Source: Victivallales bacterium
Lineage (GTDB): Bacteria > Verrucomicrobiota > Lentisphaeria > Oligosphaerales > Oligosphaeraceae
NCBI GenBank assembly: GCA_017615955.1
Contig: JAFZZD010000185.1
Coordinates: 1 to 5,457 of the forward strand
Length of the DNA: 5,457 nucleotides
Direction of reading: 5' to 3'
The notes beneath the pieces were generated by a model. That model had not been told where the DNA came from. It was given only the letters and a program-made list of their open reading frames with translations, and made no database searches. Below, piece by piece: positions 1-5,457 of the stretch. Each line of letters starts with the position of its first letter. The stretch's first letter is position 1. A program made the position numbers and the translations under genes.

Positions 1-168
1 CGGCGTCCTCGCCGTCGCTACTACGAACTATCGCAAGGCGCACAACTAAACGCAATGGCATGGCAATATCAATCGCTATGCTTAAAAAACTCATTGCATT
101 CTTGTAAAAAAGGGAAAACAATATTTATTATGGCGCAATTGTTGGTAATGTTTTGCAAAACAACATAA
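1..168 (+). CDS. 3' end of a possible PadR-type winged-helix transcriptional regulator (partial)
   Basis: This frame is open from the left edge to a TAA at 166-168. Its first residues read RRPRRRYYELSQGAQLNAM, which resembles the wing of PadR-family repressors (typically RPRRYYRLTxxG) followed by the start of the C-terminal dimerisation helix. PadR proteins are small cytoplasmic DNA-binding repressors that often control neighbouring genes. The stop lies 11 bases before the next start, so the gene could be in one transcription unit with the beta-helix genes. Two things argue for caution. The last 20 or so residues are encoded by AT-rich DNA that looks more like a promoter than coding sequence. 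The other two forward frames are also open for a while, with stops at 47-49 and 105-107, so one of those could be the true tail. The recognition rests on about 15 residues. Confidence 0.35.
   Translation, partial: RRPRRRYYELSQGAQLNAMAWQYQSLCLKNSLHSCKKGKTIFIMAQLLVMFCKTT
102..131 (+). promoter_or_regulatory. candidate sigma70-type promoter for the beta-helix gene pair
   Basis: TTGTAA (102-107; 4 of 6 to TTGACA) and TATTAT (126-131; 5 of 6 to TATAAT) are separated by 18 bases in the most AT-rich part of the window. Transcription would begin near 138, just before the 149-162 palindrome and the ribosome binding site. In AT-rich DNA such matches arise easily by chance, so this is a weak call. Confidence 0.25.
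149..162. promoter_or_regulatory. 14-nt perfect palindrome, candidate repressor operator
   Basis: TGTTTTGCAAAACA is a perfect inverted repeat centred at 155/156, five bases before the AAGGAG ribosome binding site and downstream of the candidate -10. With the flanking base it reads ATGT-N8-ACAA (148-163), one base from the ATGT-N8-ACAT operator described for PadR-type repressors. A bound protein here would block transcription or early elongation. The symmetry is seen directly; its use as an operator is inferred from position. Confidence 0.4.
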
Positions 169-172
169 GGAG
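167..172 (+). promoter_or_regulatory. ribosome binding site of the first beta-helix gene
   Basis: AAGGAG lies 7 bases before the ATG at 180. An in-frame TAG at 177-179 directly precedes that ATG, so the protein cannot be extended upstream. Together these fix the start and show that the product has no upstream signal peptide. Confidence 0.8.
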
Positions 173-179
173 AGAATAG

Positions 180-1472
180 ATGAACAATGTAAAGGACTTT
201 GGCGCGAAGGGCGATGGCATCGCAAATGACACTGCGGCAATTCAGGCAGCGATTGATGCTGGCGGAACGGCGTATTTTCCTGCGGGAAAGTATCTTACAG
301 GCACCTTGTTCCTGCGCAGCAACGGCGGTTTGCAGCTGGATCCAAACGCCATGCTCTTCGCCAGCCTTGACATAAATGACTACAATGACCCCAGCGTGCC
401 GCACACGATGGCGGGCAGCAAGGCCTGCGGCGAATCATGCAGGCATCTCATCATTGCGGACCAGGTGGAGAACGTGTTCATTCGCGGCGGGCAGTTCAAT
501 GGCCGCGGAGAGGAGATTTTCAAAAGCCGCGAGATGCATTACAGCAACACGGGCCTTGGCCCCGTATGGAAGCATGTGGTGGATTTCCGTCCGGCGCAGC
601 TGATGGTGTTCAGCGAGTGCAAGAGGATACGCCTGAATGACTTTACCATCCTTGATGCAACGGCATGGTCCTGCTTCCTGTACGGCTGCGAGGATGCCAC
701 TATTGACGGCATCCGCATACGCAACAGTCCATATATCGGCGAGGATGACGGAATCGACATCGATTGCTGCTCGCATGTCACTGTCTCCAATTGCGACATT
801 GACGTGGGCGATGACGCATTCACGCTGCGGGCCTGCGAGGCCAGGCTTACCAATCCACGTCCCTGCGAATGGGTCACCATATCCAATTGCATATTGAGAA
901 GCGCATACGCCCATGCGATCCGCATTGGCGTGGGCAACGGCGAGATACGTCACTGTTCCTTCAGCAACATATCCGTGCTGGGCAGCCACATCGCCATACA
1001 CGTGAACGCAAAATACTCCGGGGACGACAAGGCCACTGGCGCATACATACACGACCTGGCATTCCGCAATTTCCATGTGGACGTGGGGCAGCTGGCCTTT
1101 GTGCGCCTGGACTACAGGTTCGCCGAGGCGCCCAGCCAGAAGTCCATTCGCCATCTGCAGTTTGACAACATTGACGGCTGCGTCAAGCAGCCCTCCATGC
1201 TGCGGGGCAATGGCGTGGCGGAAATCAGCGATGTCAACTTCTCCAACATCAGCCTTCAGGTCATTGGAGACAACACCCGTGACGAGAATGTGCGCAAGTT
1301 CTGCATGATCGAAGGCATTGACGGCGCCTTTGAGCTGAACCAGGCGAAGAATGTGAATTTCTTCAATGTCAAATTGCAATATGAACATCCCGAATGCTGG
1401 AAATGCGACGTGGCGCAGAAGGATTGCGAGAATGTGAGTTTCCAATCCTGCCGTTTTCCGCATTGTAAATAA
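180..1472 (+). CDS. GH28-like right-handed beta-helix protein, predicted cytoplasmic
   Basis: A 430-residue protein of the glycoside hydrolase 28 / pectate-lyase-like beta-helix superfamily, whose members hydrolyse polygalacturonan, rhamnogalacturonan or related glycosides. The N-terminus has the usual capping motif (VKDFGAKGDGIANDTAAIQ, residues 4-22). Repeated coils with SNC/SNI turns follow from about residue 95 to the end. GH28 catalytic positions are recognisable: EDDGID (188-193) replaces NTDGID but keeps the Asp at 190; GDD at 210-212 supplies the catalytic Asp pair; and AHAIRIG (244-250) matches the GHG..IG segment, keeping the His at 245. The RxK substrate-binding pair aligns with H274 and N276, so it is missing. 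The protein has 19 cysteines, five of them in the last 25 residues. There is no signal peptide, and the start is fixed by the AAGGAG site and the preceding stop. It overlaps the next gene by one base and is a diverged paralog of it. The substrate is unknown, and a lyase or epimerase on the same fold cannot be excluded. Confidence 0.85.
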   Translation: MNNVKDFGAKGDGIANDTAAIQAAIDAGGTAYFPAGKYLTGTLFLRSNGGLQLDPNAMLFASLDINDYNDPSVPHTMAGSKACGESCRHLIIADQVENVFIRGGQFNGRGEEIFKSREMHYSNTGLGPVWKHVVDFRPAQLMVFSECKRIRLNDFTILDATAWSCFLYGCEDATIDGIRIRNSPYIGEDDGIDIDCCSHVTVSNCDIDVGDDAFTLRACEARLTNPRPCEWVTISNCILRSAYAHAIRIGVGNGEIRHCSFSNISVLGSHIAIHVNAKYSGDDKATGAYIHDLAFRNFHVDVGQLAFVRLDYRFAEAPSQKSIRHLQFDNIDGCVKQPSMLRGNGVAEISDVNFSNISLQVIGDNTRDENVRKFCMIEGIDGAFELNQAKNVNFFNVKLQYEHPECWKCDVAQKDCENVSFQSCRFPHCK

Positions 1473-2887
1473 TGCATACGAATTGCAAGCGGTTTTTGGC
1501 AGTTTCAATAATTGCCGTCATTGTGGCAGTGCTGTCAGGCATCGGAAATAGCAAAACATCAACGGAGATGGTAAAAATGAGCATAAGCAATGTCAGGGAC
1601 TACGGTGCAGTAGGCGATGGGCGCACAAAGGACACCGCTGCAATTCAGGCATCCATAGATGCGCTTGCGGCAAAAGGCGGTGGGCGTGTCCTGCTCCCTG
1701 CAGGAACATACTTGAGCGGCACGATTTACCTGAAGGACAACATCACGCTGCATCTGGAAACTGGCGCCACCATATTGGGCAGCCCCGACAAGGAGGACTA
1801 CAATGCGGACGATTTCTGCGTGCAGAATGCCGTTTTCGCCAAGGAGAATGTCAGCGGTGCGCACCTGATTGTGGCGGTGGAGGCAAAGAACATCGCCATC
1901 ACTGGCAATGGCGCGATTGACGGCAATAGGGAGGCATTCTATGGAGACGAGGTTTGGGAGCACGCGCCAGACCATTTCAAGCTGAAGGACTGGCGCCCTG
2001 GGCAGATGATTTTCCTGTGCGAGTGCCAATATGTCACATTAAGCGGCGTGAGCATGAACAATGCGCCATATTGGACCTGCTTCCTGCATGGATGCGACGA
2101 TGTGCGCGTCTCTGACCTGCACATCTACAACGACTACCGCACAATCAACGGCGACGGGCTGGACATTGACTGCTGCAGCCGGGTGAACGTGACGAACTGC
2201 AACATCTCCTCTGGCGACGATTCCATAACACTGCGCGGCAATGTCAAACCCCTCAAGGACAAGTCACGCATCTGCAAGGATGTCACCATTTCAAACTGCG
2301 TGCTGCGGTCCAGGTGCAACGCGTTCCGCATCGGCGTGGGCAACACCACTGTCAAGAACTGCACATTGAGCAACATTGTCGTGCACGATTCCCGCACGGG
2401 CATCTGCATACAGGCACGCTATTCCGCCAAATCGCCAGGCACTCCCATAGAGAACATACAGTTCGAGAACATGTACCTGGGCTGCAAGCGCCCGATCAAC
2501 ATCTGCAGCGATGTGCATGGCGTGCATGACGAGGATGTGCCCATGATACGCAACATATCCCTGCATAACATCCGCGGCACTGGCCGCTGGTCATGCTACA
2601 TTCTCGGCAACACGGGCAGGCAAATACGCAACCTAAAGATCAGCGATGTGAGATTCGACTATTATGGCGGGGCTGACAATGTGCCGGAGGCAGACGGCAA
2701 GCAATACGCGCCATTCGGGCTGCTCAGCGCCTTCTATCCATTCTACATCGAAAACATCAATGGCATCGTGTTCGAGGATGTGCATGTGAATGTGGACAAT
2801 GCGGACAAGCCACTGCGCTGGAAGGGCAAGGTCTTCATGAAGAACTGCACGGAAGGCCTGGCCGAAGGCGAGCAGTGGCTGCAATAG
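1472..2887 (+). CDS. GH28-like right-handed beta-helix protein with N-terminal signal sequence
   Basis: A 471-residue beta-helix protein paralogous to its upstream neighbour. The N-terminus (residues 1-30: a Lys/Arg n-region, then FLAVSIIAVIVAVLSGIG) looks like a Sec signal peptide or membrane anchor, without a strong cleavage site or lipobox. The capping motif (VRDYGAVGDGRTKDTAAIQ) begins at residue 41. GH28 positions include NGDGLD (226-231, Asp 228) and SGDD (247-250, Asp pair). The catalytic-His segment reads CNAFRIG (282-288), so Asn 283 replaces His, and the RxK pair reads CIQ (312-314). Activity may therefore be altered, or the enzyme may belong to a GH28-like branch with a different mechanism. 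The ATG at 1472 overlaps the upstream stop (TAATG) and has no Shine-Dalgarno of its own, which suggests translational coupling. An internal ATG at 1577 has one and would give a 436-residue protein without the signal. About 17 cysteines lie in the mature part. Confidence 0.85.
   Translation: MHTNCKRFLAVSIIAVIVAVLSGIGNSKTSTEMVKMSISNVRDYGAVGDGRTKDTAAIQASIDALAAKGGGRVLLPAGTYLSGTIYLKDNITLHLETGATILGSPDKEDYNADDFCVQNAVFAKENVSGAHLIVAVEAKNIAITGNGAIDGNREAFYGDEVWEHAPDHFKLKDWRPGQMIFLCECQYVTLSGVSMNNAPYWTCFLHGCDDVRVSDLHIYNDYRTINGDGLDIDCCSRVNVTNCNISSGDDSITLRGNVKPLKDKSRICKDVTISNCVLRSRCNAFRIGVGNTTVKNCTLSNIVVHDSRTGICIQARYSAKSPGTPIENIQFENMYLGCKRPINICSDVHGVHDEDVPMIRNISLHNIRGTGRWSCYILGNTGRQIRNLKISDVRFDYYGGADNVPEADGKQYAPFGLLSAFYPFYIENINGIVFEDVHVNVDNADKPLRWKGKVFMKNCTEGLAEGEQWLQ
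1564..1567 (+). promoter_or_regulatory. internal Shine-Dalgarno for an alternative start at 1577
   Basis: GGAG stands 9 bases before the in-frame ATG at 1577 (residue 36 of the long form). Starting there gives MSISNVRDYG, which lines up with MNNVKDFG, the start of the upstream paralog. This site could drive a cytoplasmic short form. It may also be a relic of the ancestral start, kept after a signal sequence was added in front. Confidence 0.45.
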
Positions 2888-2891
2888 TGGT

Positions 2892-2917
2892 CATCGGAGC
2901 CGCCCATCGGAGCCGCT
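2892..2917. repeat. 13-nt tandem repeat, two copies
   Basis: CATCGGAGCCGCC (2892-2904) and CATCGGAGCCGCT (2905-2917) differ only at the last base. The pair lies four bases after the stop of the second beta-helix gene, and its second copy runs directly into the palindrome at 2913-2932. Confidence 0.8.
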
Positions 2918-2932
2918 GGCTTTAGCCAGCGG
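2913..2932. repeat. GC-rich perfect palindrome between transcription units
   Basis: CCGCTGGC-TTTA-GCCAGCGG forms a perfect 8-bp stem with a 4-base loop, 25 bases after the second beta-helix gene. No T-run follows on either strand (AAAAGG follows on +), so it is not a standard intrinsic terminator. It could still stabilise the 3' end of the upstream mRNA or weaken read-through. Its fusion to a tandem repeat suggests a dispersed intergenic palindromic element. Confidence 0.7.
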
Positions 2933-2939
2933 AAAAGGC

Positions 2940-2979
2940 ATGCATTTCCATAGTTTTGTGATTATTTCGATATGCATTT
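2940..2979. promoter_or_regulatory. direct repeat ATGCATTT flanking the candidate -35 of the CLC gene
   Basis: ATGCATTT occurs exactly at 2940-2947 and 2972-2979, 32 bases apart (about three helical turns). Each copy contains the self-complementary ATGCAT. The first lies upstream of the candidate -35 and the second abuts the TATAAT, the layout expected for a regulator bound twice on one DNA face. The repeat is seen directly; the regulatory role is inferred. Confidence 0.3.
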
Positions 2980-2984
2980 ATAAT
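2956..2984 (+). promoter_or_regulatory. candidate sigma70 promoter overlapping the CLC start codon
   Basis: TTGTGA (2956-2961; 4 of 6) and a perfect TATAAT (2979-2984) are separated by exactly 17 bases. The -10 overlaps the annotated ATG (2983-2985), which would place transcription start near 2990, inside the reading frame. If the promoter is real, translation must begin downstream, for example at TTG 3001 or at ATG 3052, which has AAGGA 7 bases upstream. Otherwise the match is fortuitous and an earlier promoter is used. Confidence 0.35.
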
Positions 2985-4776
2985 GTCAGAAGAAAGTCTG
3001 TTGAATAGGTTATCTCTTTTCTGGAAGAAGAGAGGGGCGAAGGATGCCCAGATGGTGTTCCAGTCTGTGCTGATTGGCGTGATCACGGCGTTTGCCGTGT
3101 ATCTCATGCACAGTCTAGTCGTGCATATCATCAAGTTCTGCCATGGGCTTGGCTCTAGCCTAAGCGAGGCGAAATACACCTTCTATGTTCTGCTGCCCTT
3201 GCCTTTTGCGGGCATTGCGTTGTCGTACCTGTTCCAGAGGGCATTCGGCGGCAAGTCCTTCAGCAAGTCCCTTAGCGGTCTTATTCTTAATCTTGACCGC
3301 CGCAACAACAAGATCCCATTCAGCGAGACATTCACACACATCTTCTCCAGTGCGCTGTCCGTGGGCTTTGGCGGTTCGGCTGGCCTGGAGGCGCCCTCTG
3401 TTCTGACTGGCGCGGCAATCGCCTCCAACATCACACGCTTCTTCAGGCTGGACACCATGCCACGCAGCATTCTCATCGGTTGCGGCGGCGCGGCGGCAAT
3501 CGCGGGCATATTCGACAGCCCCATCGCAGGTGTGCTGTTCGTGGCGGAAGGTCTGCTGCCGGAAATATCTGTGTCAGCATTGGTGCCGATTGTATTGTCC
3601 AGCGCCAGTTCCTCCGTTGTGTCCCATCTTTTAACTGGGCATGAGGTTTTCTTTGCCAATGCCATAACGCAGTGGAATGGCGGCGAAGTGCTGCCGGCGC
3701 TGGTGCTGGGCGTTGTATGCGCGATTGTGGGCATCATTGTGATACGCAGCACGGGTCTGGTGGCGAATGTTATGGGCAGGACTTTTTCGCGCCCGCTGCT
3801 GAGGATGCTTTGCGGCGCAGTGTTGCTGTGCATTCTGCTGGCTGTGTTCCCGTATCTGCGGGGGCAGGGCTATTTCTACATCACAAGGCTGCTGACAAAT
3901 GAGCGGGGCTTCGTGGTGGAGGCACCATACCTGCTGTCATGGCTGCCATCCGAGGCATTGCCCTACGTAATGGTGCTGGCCGCCATATTCCTGAAGGCGA
4001 TAGTTTCCGCATTGACCATCAATTCAGGCGATGGCGGCATGTTTGCGCCCACGGTATTCATCGGCGCCTTCACTGGCTTTGCCTTCGCCCATGCCGTCAA
4101 TACGCTGGGGTGGTGCAGTGTGTCCAACGCCAACTTCACGGCGCTGGGCATGTGCGGCGTATTCACTGCGGTGATGCGCACTTCGCTGGCGGGCATATTC
4201 CTGATTGCGGAGACCACTGGGGGCTACAAACTGCTGGTGCCATTGATGCTGGTGTCTGGCGTGTCCTGGTATGTGGGGCGTCTTTTCGAGCCGCATTCCA
4301 TCTACAGGCGCTCTCTGTTCAGGCAGCATCTGGTGGCGGATGACAATGACAATGCCTTCCTGAAGCGGCTGTGCGTGGGCGACTGCATTCTGCCCATGAA
4401 CATCACGCTCAAACCCACCGATACCCTCAAGGATGCAGAAGTGCTGGTGCGCCGCAACCGGTGCAATGCAATTGACGTGTACCCGATTGTGAATGAGGCC
4501 GGGCGTCTTATCGGCATGCTGCCATACGACAAGCTGCTGTCCATAATATTGCGCTCATCTGTGCCCAGCAGCTACAATGTCAGCGAGATAATGGATTTGC
4601 CAGATGGCATGATGCACTCCAATGACGGTCTTGACCAGGCCATGGCCAGGATGGAGATGTGGCATTTGAGGTATGTCCCCGTGTCGGACCAGGCGACTGG
4701 CCGTTTCCTGGGCCTTGCCTCAAAGGACAGCATCTTTGACAAATACAGGAAGATGAACGCGGAAATCGAACGTTAA
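2983..4776 (+). CDS. CLC-family chloride channel/transporter with two CBS domains
   Basis: A 597-residue inner-membrane protein. Residues 1-24 fit the amphipathic helix A of CLC proteins, residues 25-435 form the multi-helix anion-conducting core, and two CBS domains follow at about 466-523 and 533-588. Visible CLC signatures are GSAGLEAP (131-138) with gating Glu 136, SPIAGVLFVAEG (179-190), GMFAPTVFIGAFTG (352-365) with Phe 354, and EPHSIY (436-441) with the Tyr that lines the chloride site. Deviations from the classical proteins: no GSGIP motif in helix D (GGKSFSK at 89-95), GLEAP in place of GREGP, and Gly 190 where H+-coupled antiporters have the inner proton glutamate. These traits recall the Bacteroidetes-type branch. 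Its role is likely chloride or other anion permeation, with CBS gating by adenine nucleotides possible. The start at 2983 keeps helix A but lacks a clear ribosome binding site; 3052 has a better one but would remove helix A. A nitroreductase gene follows after 15 bases. Confidence 0.92.
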   Translation: MSEESLLNRLSLFWKKRGAKDAQMVFQSVLIGVITAFAVYLMHSLVVHIIKFCHGLGSSLSEAKYTFYVLLPLPFAGIALSYLFQRAFGGKSFSKSLSGLILNLDRRNNKIPFSETFTHIFSSALSVGFGGSAGLEAPSVLTGAAIASNITRFFRLDTMPRSILIGCGGAAAIAGIFDSPIAGVLFVAEGLLPEISVSALVPIVLSSASSSVVSHLLTGHEVFFANAITQWNGGEVLPALVLGVVCAIVGIIVIRSTGLVANVMGRTFSRPLLRMLCGAVLLCILLAVFPYLRGQGYFYITRLLTNERGFVVEAPYLLSWLPSEALPYVMVLAAIFLKAIVSALTINSGDGGMFAPTVFIGAFTGFAFAHAVNTLGWCSVSNANFTALGMCGVFTAVMRTSLAGIFLIAETTGGYKLLVPLMLVSGVSWYVGRLFEPHSIYRRSLFRQHLVADDNDNAFLKRLCVGDCILPMNITLKPTDTLKDAEVLVRRNRCNAIDVYPIVNEAGRLIGMLPYDKLLSIILRSSVPSSYNVSEIMDLPDGMMHSNDGLDQAMARMEMWHLRYVPVSDQATGRFLGLASKDSIFDKYRKMNAEIER

Positions 4777-4780
4777 AAAC

Positions 4781-4785
4781 AGGAG
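4781..4785 (+). promoter_or_regulatory. ribosome binding site of the nitroreductase gene
   Basis: AGGAG lies 6 bases before the ATG at 4792, within the 15-base gap after the CLC stop. It supports the ATG at 4792 and independent re-initiation on a shared transcript. Confidence 0.8.
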
Positions 4786-4791
4786 ACTACA

Positions 4792-5403
4792 ATGAAAATG
4801 AAATGCACGCTTTTGGCGCTTGCTCTCGCACTTGTCGCTTGCGCAGCGGAAATGAAGACAGTCAAACTCCCCGTTCCCGACAGGCAGGGAGGAAAGCCTT
4901 TGATGGAGGCACTGGCGTTGCGCAAGACAACGCGCCAGTTCGATGCGAAGAAGCCACTGTCGGATGCCATGCTGAGCAAGCTGCTCTGGGCGGCCAATGG
5001 CTTCAACCGGGCTGACAAGCGCACTGCCCCAACGGCCCGCAACATCCAGGAAATCGAGCTGTTTGTCATCAAGGCAGATGGCACCTGGTTCTACGATGCA
5101 AAGAACAATGCGTTGGTGCAGCAGAACGCTGTGGACCTGCGGGCGGCCACAGTGGGCAACATGAAACAGCAGATGTTTGCTGCGGATGCCCCTGCAATAA
5201 TCGTAATAGTGGCGGATACATCAAACCAGAGGGACAAGTGGTGCTGGATGGACGCTGGCTACGTTTCCCAGAACATCTACCTGTTCTGTGCCTCCGAGGG
5301 ACTCAACACCGTGGTCAGGGGAATGTTCCCCGTCAAGCTGGCTGACCAAATGGGCCTGGACAAAAAATACACCATCATCGCCACCCAACCCGTCGGCTAC
5401 TAA
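4792..5403 (+). CDS. exported nitroreductase-family flavoprotein (SagB/ThcOx-like), predicted lipoprotein
   Basis: A 203-residue protein whose body (about 28-203) fits the compact FMN-dependent nitroreductase fold; family members reduce or oxidise small substrates with NAD(P)H or other donors. RKTTRQF (44-50) matches the phosphate-binding arginine segment, and APTARNIQEIEL (79-90) matches the PSARNxQ motif. ASEGLNTVVRGMF (167-179) matches the C-terminal flavin-site segment, and the ending QPVGY is typical, so the protein is full length. Residues 1-17 form a signal sequence with LVAC as lipobox (Cys 17), predicting a lipid-anchored protein. Cleavage by signal peptidase I after Ala 18 or 19 is the alternative. 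Small secreted nitroreductases of this length are common in Bacteroidetes, with unknown substrates. The gene lies 15 bases after the CLC gene with its own AGGAG site, suggesting an operon. No twin-arginine motif is present, so export is probably by Sec, with FMN acquired outside the cytoplasm. Confidence 0.9.
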   Translation: MKMKCTLLALALALVACAAEMKTVKLPVPDRQGGKPLMEALALRKTTRQFDAKKPLSDAMLSKLLWAANGFNRADKRTAPTARNIQEIELFVIKADGTWFYDAKNNALVQQNAVDLRAATVGNMKQQMFAADAPAIIVIVADTSNQRDKWCWMDAGYVSQNIYLFCASEGLNTVVRGMFPVKLADQMGLDKKYTIIATQPVGY

Positions 5404-5424
5404 ACGCCAAGACGCTCTCTTTTA

Positions 5425-5457
5425 ACGCAGAGACGCAGAGACGCAGAGACGCAGAGA
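5425..5457. repeat. 8-nt tandem repeat, at least four copies, cut by the window edge
   Basis: ACGCAGAG is repeated perfectly at 5425-5432, 5433-5440, 5441-5448 and 5449-5456 and continues off the edge. A degenerate related stretch (ACGCCAAGACGC, 5404-5415) precedes it. The array starts 21 bases after the nitroreductase stop. Units abut without spacers, so this is a simple intergenic tandem repeat and not a CRISPR array. Confidence 0.9.

Noticed and set aside
2..49. Alternative C-terminal tail of an upstream gene in frame 2 (GVLAVATTNYRKAHN, stop at 47-49)
   Set aside because: It is possible, but it resembles no family, whereas the frame-1 translation resembles a PadR wing. It cannot be excluded without the upstream sequence.
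180..1472. Secreted form of the first beta-helix protein through an upstream start
   Set aside because: An in-frame TAG at 177-179 directly precedes the ATG, and the AAGGAG spacing fits 180.
435..1508. Long minus-strand open frame (357 codons) opposite the first beta-helix gene
   Set aside because: It is an antisense shadow caused by codon bias. The plus-strand protein has clear family motifs across the same bases, and the minus-strand translation shows no recognisable domain.
2913..2932. Intrinsic terminator
   Set aside because: The stem is strong but no T-run follows on either strand, so I kept it as a palindrome/repeat instead.
3183..3833. Minus-strand open frame (216 codons) inside the CLC gene
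   Set aside because: It is antisense to conserved CLC motifs, and its translation is low-complexity and resembles no known domain.
5425..5457. CRISPR array
   Set aside because: The units are 8 nt and directly adjacent, with no spacers.

Overview
The window carries four complete genes on the + strand. It also carries the likely 3' end of a fifth gene, and its intergenic stretches are short but structured. The genes are moderately GC-rich, have clear AAGGAG/AGGAG ribosome binding sites, and encode exported proteins with Sec-type or lipoprotein signals, so the source is a Gram-negative-like bacterium. Paired GH28-type beta-helix proteins, a Bacteroidetes-type CLC protein, a secreted small nitroreductase and short-period intergenic repeats together suggest a polysaccharide-degrading gut or environmental bacterium. 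The Bacteroidota or the PVC group (Lentisphaerota/Verrucomicrobiota) are the best guesses, but this placement is inference and weak.

Region 1 (1-2887): a reading frame open from the left edge to 168 resembles the wing and C-terminus of a PadR-type winged-helix regulator. An AT-rich leader with a perfect 14-nt palindrome follows. Then come two tandem GH28-like right-handed beta-helix proteins (180-1472 and 1472-2887) that overlap by one base (TAATG). They are ancient paralogs. The first has no signal peptide and an in-frame stop directly before its ATG. The second has a hydrophobic N-terminal extension, but also an internal start with its own Shine-Dalgarno sequence. They differ at the catalytic histidine of GH28 (kept in the first, Asn in the second), and both lack the family's RxK substrate-binding pair. 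They probably act on galacturonic-acid-containing or related oligosaccharides, one in the cytoplasm and one beyond the inner membrane; the substrate cannot be read from the sequence.

Region 2 (2888-2982): a 95-base gap holds a 13-nt tandem repeat fused to a perfect 8-bp-stem palindrome, then an AT-rich promoter-like segment with two copies of ATGCATTT.

Region 3 (2983-5403): a CLC chloride channel/transporter with two C-terminal CBS domains is followed 15 bases later by a small exported nitroreductase-family flavoprotein that looks like a lipoprotein. The tight spacing implies co-transcription, but no known pathway links the two. The window ends in an 8-nt tandem repeat (ACGCAGAG) that runs off the edge.

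I found no CRISPR array, mobile element or RNA gene. Nothing here is clearly a new system. The most interesting points are the divergent GH28-like pair with two possible starts for the second member, and the PadR-like tail next to a PadR-like operator.
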